Shown: positions 17,017 through 25,661 of the stretch, one piece after another
Numbering within the stretch: the stretch's first letter is position 1
How the letters are laid out: each line of letters begins with the position of its first letter
DNA from: an uncultured Clostridia bacterium
GTDB lineage: Bacteria; Bacillota; Clostridia; Oscillospirales; Acutalibacteraceae
Direction: 5' to 3'
DNA length: 48,320 nucleotides
NCBI GenBank assembly: GCA_947632045.1
Contig: CANRNQ010000018.1
Span: 1 to 48,320, forward strand
Notes under the pieces: generated by a model
Told to the model about the DNA's origin: nothing
Databases searched by the model: none
The model's input: the letters and a program-made list of their open reading frames with translations, nothing else
Position numbers and translations under genes: made by a program

Positions 17017-17472
17017 GTGAGCTCAAAAATTACTGTGACCGAGGGGATAACGCTTGTTTCCCTCCACAATATATCCGCAAATATGGAGGCTATCGCGGAT
17101 ATTTTTGATATGATAGGAAATCTTGGGATAGACGTTGACGTGATCTCAATGTCGCCGGTGCAAAGCGACCTTACGAGTCTTTCCTTTACAGTCAACGACG
17201 AGGATACAATAGAGCTTGTCCGCGCGCTCAATCAGCTTTCCGGCATATCGACAAAGCCGACGGTCAGCAACGGCAATTACATAATTTCCGTTCTTGACGA
17301 CGCCATGGAAAATCAGCCCGGCTTTGCGGCGAAGATATTTAGGGCTATTGCACAGGTTAACACGGATATAAGAATCATATCGACCTCTGAAATTCAAATT
17401 TCAATGATAGTAACGGAGGCCGACTTTGACAGCGCGTATAATGCTGTAAACAACTGCGTAAATAATATGTAA
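17017..17472 (+). CDS. Free-standing double ACT-domain protein, aspartokinase-regulatory type
   Basis: A 151-residue protein made of two ACT domains (about 1-75 and 80-151), ending in RIISTSEIQISMIV. This is the pattern at the C-terminal end of aspartokinase, where lysine or threonine binds, but no kinase domain is attached. It starts with GTG at 17017, seven bases after GGGAGG; the nearby ATG runs at once into a stop. As the last gene of the asd-dapA-dapB operon it may sense lysine and act on an aspartokinase encoded elsewhere, like the separately made beta subunit of Bacillus aspartokinase. Ligand and partner are inferred, not seen. Confidence 0.8.
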   Translation: MSSKITVTEGITLVSLHNISANMEAIADIFDMIGNLGIDVDVISMSPVQSDLTSLSFTVNDEDTIELVRALNQLSGISTKPTVSNGNYIISVLDDAMENQPGFAAKIFRAIAQVNTDIRIISTSEIQISMIVTEADFDSAYNAVNNCVNNM

Positions 17473-17479
17473 TTCAAGT

Positions 17480-17513
17480 GGGGCATTGGAGCGTAAGCAT
17501 CCGATGCCCCTTT
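17480..17513 (+). terminator. Terminator of the dap operon
   Basis: GGGGCATTGG (17480-17489) pairs with CCGATGCCCC (17501-17510, one G-T pair), followed by TTTG. The T-tract is short but the stem is strong and sits eight bases past the ACT gene. Confidence 0.7.
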
Positions 17514-17590
17514 GCGATATTTAAGCTATATAAGAAATGTTGATAATATAACCGCCGATACGGAAGGATAATATAACTGGAGTTGATGAT

Positions 17591-19831
17591 ATGTCAAAGC
17601 ACAATAACGGCGAAAAATACGCCGAGGAGCTTATGGGCAAGGATAAAAAAGATAAGGAAAAAGATAAAGAAAAGGAAAAAAACAAGGGCGACGATAACGG
17701 CGCGGAGAAAAAATCAAAGGAAGCGATCCCCTACAATAACCGTGAATTAAGCTGGCTCGATTTTAATTCGCGCGTTCTCGAGGAGGCGATGGAAAAGGAA
17801 AACCCCGTAATGGAAAAGCTTAATTTCCTCTCTATAACCGCGTCCAACCTCGACGAATTTTTTATGGTTCGCGTCGCGGGCGTGCTGGATCAGATACACC
17901 ACGGCTCAAAAAAGCCCGACCCGTCCGGACTCACCCCGCATCAGCTCATGAATAAGCTCTCCGAGAAAATACACGATTTTTCAAGGCGGCAGTATAACTG
18001 CTATTCGCGTTCGATAATACCCGCCCTCAAAAATAAAAATTTTGTATTTCTCAAGGTCAAGGAAATGAACGACAAGCAGCTTAAATTTATAGGCTCATAT
18101 TTCAAAAGCCTCGTGTTCCCTGTGCTTACGCCGATGGCGGTCGATACGAGCCGCCCGTTCCCGCTTCTTGCCAACAAGAGCCTTAACCTCGCGGTGCGGC
18201 TTTCCGACGACAACAACGACGCCTTTTTCGCGCTCGTTCAGGTGCCGTCCATACTGCCGCGCTTTCTTGAGCTTCCGAGCGGCGACGGTAGAGCCTTTGT
18301 TCTGCTTGAGGACATAATCGCGCACTATCTCTCGGAGCTTTTTGAGCTTTACAACATAGACGCTTACGCTCCGTTCAGAATAACGAGGGACTCAGACCTC
18401 GATATAGACGAGGAAACGGACGATTTGATGGAGGAGATACAGAAGTCCATCAAAAAAAGGGAGAGGGGCGTTCCAGTTCGGCTGGAATTTTCAAAGAAAT
18501 GCGACAAGGAGATAAAGGAGTTCCTCGTCGATATGCTCAAGGTGACGGAAAACGAGATATACGTCCAGTCCGGCCCGCTCGATTTGACCTTCCTGTCGAA
18601 ATTTGCGAGATTGGACGGCTGCGAGGAGCTTTGCTTCGAGCCGATAAAACCCGTCGATCCGCCTGCGGACTTTTACGGATATTCGGATCTGTTTCAGGCT
18701 ATACGCGAAAAGGACAGACTTGTCCATCATCCGTATGAGAGCTTCGAGATCGTCGTCAAGTTTATAAAAAAGGCCGCGGAGGATCCAAACGTCCTCGCTA
18801 TCAAGCAAACGCTGTACCGCGTCAGCGGAAACTCGCCGATAATCGCGGCACTTATCAAGGCGGCGGAAAACGGCAAGCAGGTAACGGTTCTCGTCGAGCT
18901 CAAGGCGCGGTTTGACGAGGAAAACAACATTCAGTGGGCAAAGAAGCTCGAAAAAGCGGGCTGCCACGTTATATACGGTCTTACGGGACTTAAAACGCAC
19001 TGCAAGATTTGCCTTGTCGTCAAGCGCGAGGGAAACATCATACGCCGCTATCTGCATATGGGCACGGGCAACTATAACGACAGCACCGCAAGGTTTTATA
19101 CGGATATAGGAATGTTCACCTGCCGCGACGAGTACGGCACGGACGCGTCGTCGCTTTTCAATGTTTTAACGGGCTACTCAACGCCTCCTGAATACAATAA
19201 ATTTATTGTTGCTCCGAACGGTATGAGAACCTTTTTTGAAGAAATGATAATAAAAGAAACCCAAAACGCAAAGGCGGGTCTGCCGTCGGGAATAACCGCA
19301 AAGGTAAATTCCCTCGTCGACCCCGCGATAATCGGTCTGCTTTACGACGCGTCAAATGCGGGAGTAAAGATAAACCTGATAGTCAGGGGCATATGCTGTC
19401 TGAGAGCCGGAGTTAAGGGCTACAGCGAGAACATCAGGGTTCGCAGTATCGTGGGACAGCTTCTCGAACACAGCCGCATATTCAGATTTGAAAACGCCGG
19501 AAAGCCTCTTTTATATATGGGCAGCGCCGACTGGATGCCGAGAAACCTCGACAGAAGGGTCGAGCTTGTATTTCCGGTGGAGGACGCGGACATAAAGGAG
19601 CGCGGGTTTGAGATACTCAATATAATGCTCAAGGATACCGTCAACGCGCGGATACAGCTGCCGGATTCGACATATGCGCTTGTTGACAAAAGAGGAAAGC
19701 AAAAGCTCAACTGTCAGACATATTTTTCAAAGCTCGCGGTTAAGGAGCAGAGAAAAATTAAAAATATAACAGCAGAGAAAACAATAGGCACGCCTATAAT
19801 ACCTGTTCACAAGGAGGAGTCAAAGCAATGA
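17591..19831 (+). CDS. ppk: Polyphosphate kinase 1
   Basis: Reversibly polymerises the gamma-phosphate of ATP into polyphosphate. The 746 residues match PPK1: NRELSWLDFNSRVLEEA near the N terminus, ASNLDEFFMVRVAG, the phospho-histidine region GLKTHCKICLV with YLHMGTGNYN, and the second catalytic His in LLEHSRIFRFEN followed by SADWMPRNLDRRVE. Residues ~12-48 are an unusual Lys/Glu/Asp-rich extension (GKDKKDKEKDKEKEKNKG) before the conserved domain. GGAG lies eight bases before the ATG. Its stop overlaps the pfk start as ATGA, so the two genes are translationally coupled. Confidence 0.95.
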   Translation: MSKHNNGEKYAEELMGKDKKDKEKDKEKEKNKGDDNGAEKKSKEAIPYNNRELSWLDFNSRVLEEAMEKENPVMEKLNFLSITASNLDEFFMVRVAGVLDQIHHGSKKPDPSGLTPHQLMNKLSEKIHDFSRRQYNCYSRSIIPALKNKNFVFLKVKEMNDKQLKFIGSYFKSLVFPVLTPMAVDTSRPFPLLANKSLNLAVRLSDDNNDAFFALVQVPSILPRFLELPSGDGRAFVLLEDIIAHYLSELFELYNIDAYAPFRITRDSDLDIDEETDDLMEEIQKSIKKRERGVPVRLEFSKKCDKEIKEFLVDMLKVTENEIYVQSGPLDLTFLSKFARLDGCEELCFEPIKPVDPPADFYGYSDLFQAIREKDRLVHHPYESFEIVVKFIKKAAEDPNVLAIKQTLYRVSGNSPIIAALIKAAENGKQVTVLVELKARFDEENNIQWAKKLEKAGCHVIYGLTGLKTHCKICLVVKREGNIIRRYLHMGTGNYNDSTARFYTDIGMFTCRDEYGTDASSLFNVLTGYSTPPEYNKFIVAPNGMRTFFEEMIIKETQNAKAGLPSGITAKVNSLVDPAIIGLLYDASNAGVKINLIVRGICCLRAGVKGYSENIRVRSIVGQLLEHSRIFRFENAGKPLLYMGSADWMPRNLDRRVELVFPVEDADIKERGFEILNIMLKDTVNARIQLPDSTYALVDKRGKQKLNCQTYFSKLAVKEQRKIKNITAEKTIGTPIIPVHKEESKQ

Positions 19832-20907
19832 AAAGAGTAGGAATTTTAACAAGCGGCGGCGACTGTCAGGGACTTAACGCCTCAATAAGGGCGGTCGCAA
19901 AATCTCTTTACAATTACTACGGGAAGGAGGACGTTGAGATATACGGCATAATCGACGGCTATCGCGGCCTTATTTACGGCGAATACAGGCTGATGAAGCC
20001 CGAGAATTTCTCAGGTATTCTAACACAGGGCGGCACTATCCTCGGCACCTCGCGCCAGCCGTTTAAGCTGATGAGGGTAATCGACGAGAACAGCGTAGAT
20101 AAGGTAGCGTCGATGAAGGACAACTACAAAAAGCTCAAGCTCGACTGCCTTGTCATACTCGGAGGAAACGGCACACAAAAGACCGCGAACCTTCTGAGCG
20201 AGGAGGGACTGAATGTCGTTTCAATGCCGAAAACGATAGACAACGACCTCTGGGGCACCGATATGACCTTCGGCTTCCAGAGCGCGGTAAATATCGCGAC
20301 TAACGTCATAGACTGTATCCATACCACGGCGACCTCGCACGGACGCGTGTTCATAGTTGAGGTAATGGGGCATAAGGTCGGCTGGCTCACTCTATACGCG
20401 GGAATAGCCGGCGGAGCGGACGTAATTCTGATACCCGAGATTCCGTACGACATAAATTCCGTTATCAAGACCGTAAAGCAGAGAACCGAAAGCGGGAAGA
20501 ATTTCTCTATACTCGCGGTTGCCGAGGGCGCGATAACCAAGGAGTTTGCCGCCATGCCGAAAAAGCAGAGAAAGGCTGCGGTGGCGGAAATGCCCTACCC
20601 GTCCATTTCCTATCAGATAGCCCACGAGATAGAGCAGGCGACCGGTCAGGAAACGAGAGTCACCGTTCCCGGACACTTCCAGAGGGGCGGCAGCCCCTGC
20701 CCGTACGACAGAGTGCTATGCACGCGCCTCGGAGCAAAGGCGGCGGAGCTTATCATAAATAAAAAGTACGGCAATATGGTCGCGCTCGTAAATAACGAGA
20801 TAGTATCCGTGCCGCTCAGCGAGATAGCCGGAAAGCTCAAGGCTGTGCCAAAAGACAGCGAGGTAATCAAGGCAGCGAAAACGCTCGGCATCAGCTTCGG
20901 CGAATAA
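19828..20907 (+). CDS. pfkA: 6-phosphofructokinase
   Basis: Phosphorylates fructose 6-phosphate. The 359 residues show GILTSGGDCQGLNASIR, the phosphoryl-donor loop GGNGTQK, PKTIDNDLWGTD and GHFQRGGSPCPYDR. The Gly in the donor loop is the ATP-type residue, whereas Lys in PKTIDND is the residue typical of PPi enzymes; Asn replaces the usual Asp in GGDG. This mixed signature occurs in group III bacterial PFKs, so donor use (ATP or PPi) is not settled. The start overlaps the ppk stop by four bases. Confidence 0.88.
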   Translation: MKRVGILTSGGDCQGLNASIRAVAKSLYNYYGKEDVEIYGIIDGYRGLIYGEYRLMKPENFSGILTQGGTILGTSRQPFKLMRVIDENSVDKVASMKDNYKKLKLDCLVILGGNGTQKTANLLSEEGLNVVSMPKTIDNDLWGTDMTFGFQSAVNIATNVIDCIHTTATSHGRVFIVEVMGHKVGWLTLYAGIAGGADVILIPEIPYDINSVIKTVKQRTESGKNFSILAVAEGAITKEFAAMPKKQRKAAVAEMPYPSISYQIAHEIEQATGQETRVTVPGHFQRGGSPCPYDRVLCTRLGAKAAELIINKKYGNMVALVNNEIVSVPLSEIAGKLKAVPKDSEVIKAAKTLGISFGE

Positions 20908-20967
20908 ATTTAATATTTTTAACAAAAGCTTACACAACGGCTATATTTATCCGTAACACAATCAAAG

Positions 20968-21014
20968 CCTCTTTTTCATATTATGTTAATAAAATGAAAA
21001 AGAGGTGATTTTTT
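20968..21014 (+). promoter_or_regulatory. Terminator-like hairpin that contains the DUF3343 ribosome site
   Basis: CCTCTTTTTCAT (20968-20979) is an exact complement of ATGAAAAAGAGG (20994-21005) with a 14-base loop. The Shine-Dalgarno AGAGGTGA (21001-21008) starts inside the right arm, and the six T between it and the GTG start (21009-21014) are also the hairpin's T-tract. The same element can therefore stop transcription after pfk and hide the ribosome site of the next gene. Confidence 0.7.
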
Positions 21015-21242
21015 GTGGATAAGCCGTTGATTGCGCTTACCTCAATAACGCACGCAATGAAAGGCAAATCGCTTCTTCTTGGATATGGAATTTTTTCGGA
21101 AATTCAAAGAACGCCAAAGGGAAGAGGAGTAAAGAGCTGCGGATACAGCCTTTATGTGCCGAAAAGAACAGATGAAGCTCAGGCAATACTTGTTGATAAC
21201 GGAATCGCTGTGCTCGGAAGGGTGCAGGGTGATCGAAGATGA
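21015..21242 (+). CDS. DUF3343 protein, putative Se/S carrier
   Basis: A 75-residue protein resembling DUF3343 (putative Se/S carrier-like). It has an N-terminal hydrophobic strand with ITHAMKGKSLLL, a central IQRTPKGRGVKSCGYSL with the conserved Cys after a basic stretch, and AQAILVDNGIAV at the end. In the family this Cys is thought to carry sulfur or selenium. It starts with GTG at 21015 and overlaps the cysteine desulfurase start by four bases (ATGA). That pairing is typical and suggests it takes sulfur or selenium released by the desulfurase. No selenium genes (selA, B, D) are in the window. Confidence 0.8.
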   Translation: MDKPLIALTSITHAMKGKSLLLGYGIFSEIQRTPKGRGVKSCGYSLYVPKRTDEAQAILVDNGIAVLGRVQGDRR

Positions 21243-22378
21243 TATATTTTGACAACGCCGCAACAACATTTCCAAAGCCTGCCGCCGTGATCAGGGAGGT
21301 AAACCGCGCCATAACTATGTACGGAGCAAATCCGGGGCGCAGCGGTCACAACCTTTCGATGAAGGCGAGCAGTATTATATATGAATGTCGCTCTGCGATA
21401 GCAGGGCTTTTTAATGCGAAGAACGTGGAAAACATAGTTTTCACGCTGAACTGCACTCAGGCAATAAACACCGTGCTCAAGGGCTGCCTGAAAAGCGGGG
21501 ACCACGTTGTGATCAGCAACCTTGAGCACAATTCAGTAACAAGACCGCTGAAGGCGCTTGAAGAGAAAGGCGTGAGCTTCACCCAGGCGGCGGTCTATGA
21601 AAACGACAACGACGCTACTGTAAACTCGTTTAGAAACGCGATAAACGCGCATACAAGGCTCATAGCCTGCACTCACGCCTCAAACGTGTGGGGCACAAGA
21701 CTGCCGATAGAGAGGCTTGCCGCGCTCGCGCACGAATACGGGCTTGAAATAATGGTGGACGCGGCGCAAAGCGCCGGAGTCGTGCCGCTTGACGTCAAGG
21801 AAAGCGGCATAGATTATCTCTGTATGCCGGGGCACAAGGGCCTGTACGGGCCGACCGGCACCGGAGTTATGATAGCGCGCGATCCCGATAAGCTCAGCCC
21901 GCTGATTCAGGGGGGCACGGGCAGCAGCTCTATTTCATTCGAGCATCCGAAATTTATGCCGGATAAATTTGAGGCGGGAACGGTCAACGTCATAGGCATA
22001 GCGGGACTGCTCAGAGGCGTTGAATTTGTAAAGGCAAAGGGCATAAAAAGAATATTCGCACACGAGCTGCGCCTTATAAAGAGATTGTACGAGGCTCTCT
22101 CGTCAAACCCGAGAGCGGAGCTTTACACCGCCTACCCAAATGAAAAATACTGCGTTCCTCTTTTGTCGTTCAATATAAAGGGGATAAACAGCGAGGAGGC
22201 GGCGGAAAGATTAAACAGGGACTTCGGCATAGCGGTCAGAGCCGGATTGCACTGCGCGCCGAGCGCACACATTGCAAAGGGTACTCAGGATACGGGCGCG
22301 GTCAGAGTTTGCCCCTCGGTATTCAATACCGACGTTGATGTTCAGCGGCTAATAAACGCCGTAAATAAAATTCGTTAA
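21239..22378 (+). CDS. Cysteine desulfurase (class V aminotransferase, SufS/Csd-like)
   Basis: PLP enzyme that removes sulfur (or selenium) from cysteine (or selenocysteine). The 379 residues show YFDNAATTFPKP at the start, SNLEHNSVTRP, VDAAQSAGVVPLDV, the PLP Lys in CMPGHKGLYGPTGTG, and the persulfide Cys in VRAGLHCAPSAH. The last motif and the short loop place it with the SufS/CsdA group rather than NifS/IscS. No sufC, sufB or sufU genes are adjacent, so service to the neighbouring DUF3343 carrier is more likely than general Fe-S assembly, though this is inference. Confidence 0.88.
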   Translation: MIYFDNAATTFPKPAAVIREVNRAITMYGANPGRSGHNLSMKASSIIYECRSAIAGLFNAKNVENIVFTLNCTQAINTVLKGCLKSGDHVVISNLEHNSVTRPLKALEEKGVSFTQAAVYENDNDATVNSFRNAINAHTRLIACTHASNVWGTRLPIERLAALAHEYGLEIMVDAAQSAGVVPLDVKESGIDYLCMPGHKGLYGPTGTGVMIARDPDKLSPLIQGGTGSSSISFEHPKFMPDKFEAGTVNVIGIAGLLRGVEFVKAKGIKRIFAHELRLIKRLYEALSSNPRAELYTAYPNEKYCVPLLSFNIKGINSEEAAERLNRDFGIAVRAGLHCAPSAHIAKGTQDTGAVRVCPSVFNTDVDVQRLINAVNKIR

Positions 22379-22384
22379 AGGTAT

Positions 22385-22412
22385 TTGCAACAGCCGATTT
22401 TTATGCTAAAAT
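22385..22412 (+). promoter_or_regulatory. Possible promoter for cdaA-cdaR
   Basis: TTGCAA (22385-22390), a 16-base spacer and TAAAAT (22407-22412). The -35 box is weak. A small stem GCGCA/TGCGC follows at about 22422-22436. Confidence 0.35.
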
Positions 22413-22462
22413 AATTTATAGGCGCATATTGTGCGCTAAATAAATTGAGAAAGGAATCGGTT

Positions 22463-23353
22463 ATGGATTTTCTGGGTGCATGGTTTGATAATATTCTCGC
22501 CATTATCAAAACATTTCAGATCAAGGATTTCATAGATATTCTGTGCATAACCTTTGTAATATTCGGAATTTTCAAATTGGTCAGAGAAACGCGGGCGGAG
22601 CAGCTTTTAAAGGGCATAGTGGTGCTTGTAATAGTTTACTATCTGTCCTATATTTTGCGCTTGACCATGTTTACGGCGCTGCTCGGAAACTTCTTTGAAT
22701 TTGGAGTTATTATACTTTTTATCATATTCCAGCCGGAGATAAGAAAGGCTCTTGAACAGATAGGACGGAGCAATATCACGGGCAAATTTAAATTTGGCGC
22801 TCAATCCAACAGGGATAACGAGCTTATTGCGGCTCAGCGCAGGGCGATAGACGCTGTGGCGAGCGCCTCAATGGTTTTTCATTCGTCCAAGACGGGCGCT
22901 TTGATAGTCTTTGAATGTTCAACAAAGCTCGGCGATATAATAGAAACGGGCACGGTGGTCGACGCAGAGCCCTCCGTATCTATGCTCGGAAACCTTTTCT
23001 TCAACAAGGCCCCTCTGCACGACGGCGCGGTAATAATGCGCGGAGGCAAGATATATGCGGCGGGATGTATTCTTCCACTGACAAAAAACGAAAATATAGA
23101 CCCGTCGCTCGGCACACGGCACAGAGCCGCAATAGGAATGAGCGAGGAATCCGACGCCGCGATAGTCGTCGTTTCGGAGGAAACTGGAAGCATATCATTC
23201 GTATACAAGGGAAAAATCACGCGCGACCTCACCCGCGAGGCTCTTGTCGACAGACTGAACCGCTGTGTTCTGCCCGTTGAAAAAACCGATTTGGTCGAGC
23301 TTATTCCCATCTTCTCCGCCAAGAGAAAGGAGAAGAAGCATGAAAAAAAATAA
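22463..23353 (+). CDS. cdaA: Diadenylate cyclase CdaA
   Basis: Makes the second messenger c-di-AMP from two ATP at the membrane. The 296 residues begin with three hydrophobic segments (to about residue 90), then a DAC domain with both catalytic signatures, LHDGAVI and GTRHRAAIG. The ATG at 22463 follows AAAGGA by about eight bases and gives the usual short N terminus; a TTG six codons upstream lacks a ribosome site. It overlaps the CdaR-like gene by 14 bases, the common cdaA-cdaR arrangement. glmM, which usually follows, is absent. Confidence 0.95.
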   Translation: MDFLGAWFDNILAIIKTFQIKDFIDILCITFVIFGIFKLVRETRAEQLLKGIVVLVIVYYLSYILRLTMFTALLGNFFEFGVIILFIIFQPEIRKALEQIGRSNITGKFKFGAQSNRDNELIAAQRRAIDAVASASMVFHSSKTGALIVFECSTKLGDIIETGTVVDAEPSVSMLGNLFFNKAPLHDGAVIMRGGKIYAAGCILPLTKNENIDPSLGTRHRAAIGMSEESDAAIVVVSEETGSISFVYKGKITRDLTREALVDRLNRCVLPVEKTDLVELIPIFSAKRKEKKHEKK

Positions 23354-24611
23354 ATTTCAAATTTCAAAGCTTTTCAGAAACGACAAATTCCTGATAATAT
23401 TTGCCTTTGTTTGCTCCTGCGTTTTGTGGTTTATATTTTCTCAAAATTCAAGCGAGGACACGATAACAACCATAACCGACGTTCCGATAACGGTGCGGCT
23501 TTCACAGGACGCGACCGAGGACGGTATGCGCGTCTTCAGCAAAAGCACCGACAAGGCCTCTGTCAGCATATCCGGCAACAAAATAACCGTAGGCTCGATA
23601 AAGCCCGAGGATATACTTGTCACAGCGACCCAGACGGGCACTATCTCCTCTATGAACTCCTACGCCCTTGAGCTCAAGGCCGAAAAAAACAGCAACAAAT
23701 CCAACTACACCATTCTCTCTGTGGACCCGTCCTTTGTCAACGTGTATATAGACAAATACAGCGAAGCGCAGTTTAAAATAACCGATGAGATAAAGGACGA
23801 TTTTGCGGTTGACGAAACCTATTATGCCGGCAGCCATATATATTCGACCGATACAATATCCGTCTCAGGACCCGAAACCGAGGTGCTGAAAATCAGTAAG
23901 GTCGCTCTTGAGGGCAAGATAACCGGACAGCTCAAGGATTCCGTCACGATAGACGCGGACGTAGTTCTTTACGGCGACAGGGGAGAGAAAATAACAAACG
24001 ACCTGCTGGAGCTTAGCACGGACAAGGTTTCTGTAACCGTGAACGTCTTGCCGAAGAAGGAAGTGCCCATAAAGGCAAAATTTGTAAATATGCCTTCTGA
24101 CTTTGACGTAGATGCGAAAGTGAAGGTCGAGCCCTCGTCGATAGTCGTCGCCGGCACTGAGCTCACGCTTACAACCCTGCCTTACGTCGAGCTTTCCGAG
24201 ATAGACTTTGCCGATATCGATCCGACCGAGGCAAAGGAGTTTGACATGGACGTTCAGCTCCCATCGGGATGCAGAAATATATCAAATATAACTAAGGCAA
24301 AGGTCAAGATGGATTTTAACGGATACGATAAAAAGCAGTTTAAAATAACCGATTTCAACTTTAAAAACGTCGGACAGGATTCTGAGGCGACGGCGACAAC
24401 AACCGATATTACCGTTGTGATTGCGGGGCCTGAGGAGCTTCTGGAAAATTTAAGTGCTGACGATATAACCGCAACCGTTGATTTGACCGACAAGGGCTCG
24501 GCCTTTGTCGGAGCGACCGAAGCGCCTGCAACCATTTCCGTAAGCGGCAGTTCGGAATGTTGGGCTGTCGGCAGCTATACGGTCAATGTTACGGTTGAAA
24601 AGAAGACTTAA
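23340..24611 (+). CDS. cdaR: YbbR-domain protein, CdaR-like regulator of CdaA
   Basis: Predicted membrane-anchored regulator of the diadenylate cyclase. The 423 residues have one N-terminal membrane segment (FLIIFAFVCSCVLWFIFS) and about four repeated beta-rich YbbR domains outside the membrane, each with the pattern of a Val/Ile strand, an SISG or SVSGP turn and a charged strand. The start at 23340 is chosen for AAAGGAG seven bases upstream and the positive cap before the membrane segment. It overlaps cdaA. A terminator follows. Confidence 0.88.
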   Translation: MKKNKFQISKLFRNDKFLIIFAFVCSCVLWFIFSQNSSEDTITTITDVPITVRLSQDATEDGMRVFSKSTDKASVSISGNKITVGSIKPEDILVTATQTGTISSMNSYALELKAEKNSNKSNYTILSVDPSFVNVYIDKYSEAQFKITDEIKDDFAVDETYYAGSHIYSTDTISVSGPETEVLKISKVALEGKITGQLKDSVTIDADVVLYGDRGEKITNDLLELSTDKVSVTVNVLPKKEVPIKAKFVNMPSDFDVDAKVKVEPSSIVVAGTELTLTTLPYVELSEIDFADIDPTEAKEFDMDVQLPSGCRNISNITKAKVKMDFNGYDKKQFKITDFNFKNVGQDSEATATTTDITVVIAGPEELLENLSADDITATVDLTDKGSAFVGATEAPATISVSGSSECWAVGSYTVNVTVEKKT

Positions 24612-24634
24612 AAATAAAAGCTAAAATTAAAACG

Positions 24635-24670
24635 ATCCGATGGGCTCACACGCGGGCTCATCGGATTTTT
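24635..24670 (+). terminator. Terminator of cdaA-cdaR
   Basis: ATCCGATG (24635-24642) pairs with CATCGGAT (24659-24666), followed by TTTTT. Confidence 0.75.
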
Positions 24671-24710
24671 ATGACCCGCCCAAATATCTAATGAATATTT
24701 GAGCATGAGA

Positions 24711-24739
24711 AAGCGGAGCAGCAAAAAGCCGCCCCGCTT
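24711..24739 (-). terminator. Probable terminator of the RING-galU operon
   Basis: On the minus strand AAGCGGGGCGGC pairs with GCTGCTCCGCTT (12 bp, two G-T pairs) around a five-base loop. It lies 35 bases past galU. No clear T-tract follows, so the call is moderate. Confidence 0.5.
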
Positions 24740-24773
24740 AAAATTTAATTATTTTATAACTAACTTTTAACTC

Positions 24774-25643
24774 TTAAAGGGTCTTGGCAAGATCCTTTAA
24801 ATACGCTCTGAAATCGTCCTTGACCTCGGCATGCTTCAGCGCGACCTCAACGGTTGCCTTCAAAATTCCGAGCTTGTTGCCCATATCATATCTCACGCCC
24901 TCAAAGTCGACCGCAGTCATACCCTTTGTTACGGCAAGCTCGCGCATAGCGTCGGTAAGCTGTATCTCTCCGCCTACGCCGGGCTTTGTGTTTTCGAGAA
25001 TGTCGAAAATTTCCGGAGGAAGCACGCATCTGCCGAGAATTGAAAAATACGAGAGAACATGATCGGCGTCCGGCTTTTCTATCATATCAGTACATTTATA
25101 GATGTTATCCTCAAGCTTGTCCACCTTGAGCGAGCTGTACTTGTGAATATCCTCCGGCTTTACCTCCTTTACGCCCACAACGCCGAGCCCGTATTTATCA
25201 TACGCGTCTATAAGCTGCTTGCAGGCAGGGTTGTCGCCGATGATAACATCGTCGCCGTATAATACTGCAATGGGCTCTCCTGCGGCAAAGGACTTTGCGC
25301 GGCTTATCGCATGGCCAAGACCCTTTGTTTCCTTCTGACGAATAGTGTATATGTTTGCAAGATCTGATACCGCCTTCAGCTCTTCAAGAAGCTCAGTTTT
25401 GCCGCTGTTTTCAAGGGCGCTTTCAAGATAAGGCGTGCGGTCGAAATGATCCTCTATTATTCCTTTTCCTCTGTTCGTAATGATAAGAATATCGGTAATG
25501 CCTGATTTTACAGCCTCTTCAACAATATATTGTATCGAGGGCTTGTCTACAATTGGCAGCATCTCCTTTGGCATGGCCTTTGTAGCGGGAAGAACTCTTG
25601 TCCCCAAGCCTGCTGCGGGAATGACGGCTTTTGTAACCTTCAT
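24774..25643 (-). CDS. galU: UTP--glucose-1-phosphate uridylyltransferase
   Basis: Makes UDP-glucose for envelope glycans and glycolipids. The 289 residues carry the nucleotidyltransferase signature AVIPAAGLGTRVLPATKAMPKE, then MLPIVDKPSIQYIVEE, AVLYGDDVI and the sugar-binding GGEIQLTDAMRELA. GAGAGGAG precedes the ATG by eight bases. It follows the RING-finger membrane protein by 18 bases on the same strand, so the two probably share a transcript. Confidence 0.95.
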   Translation of the reverse strand: MKVTKAVIPAAGLGTRVLPATKAMPKEMLPIVDKPSIQYIVEEAVKSGITDILIITNRGKGIIEDHFDRTPYLESALENSGKTELLEELKAVSDLANIYTIRQKETKGLGHAISRAKSFAAGEPIAVLYGDDVIIGDNPACKQLIDAYDKYGLGVVGVKEVKPEDIHKYSSLKVDKLEDNIYKCTDMIEKPDADHVLSYFSILGRCVLPPEIFDILENTKPGVGGEIQLTDAMRELAVTKGMTAVDFEGVRYDMGNKLGILKATVEVALKHAEVKDDFRAYLKDLAKTL

Positions 25644-25661
25644 AATTCATACTCCTCTCTT

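Noticed and set aside
18491..19057. 188-codon open frame antisense to ppk
   Set aside because: Shadow of a strongly conserved gene; no start signal or family motif.
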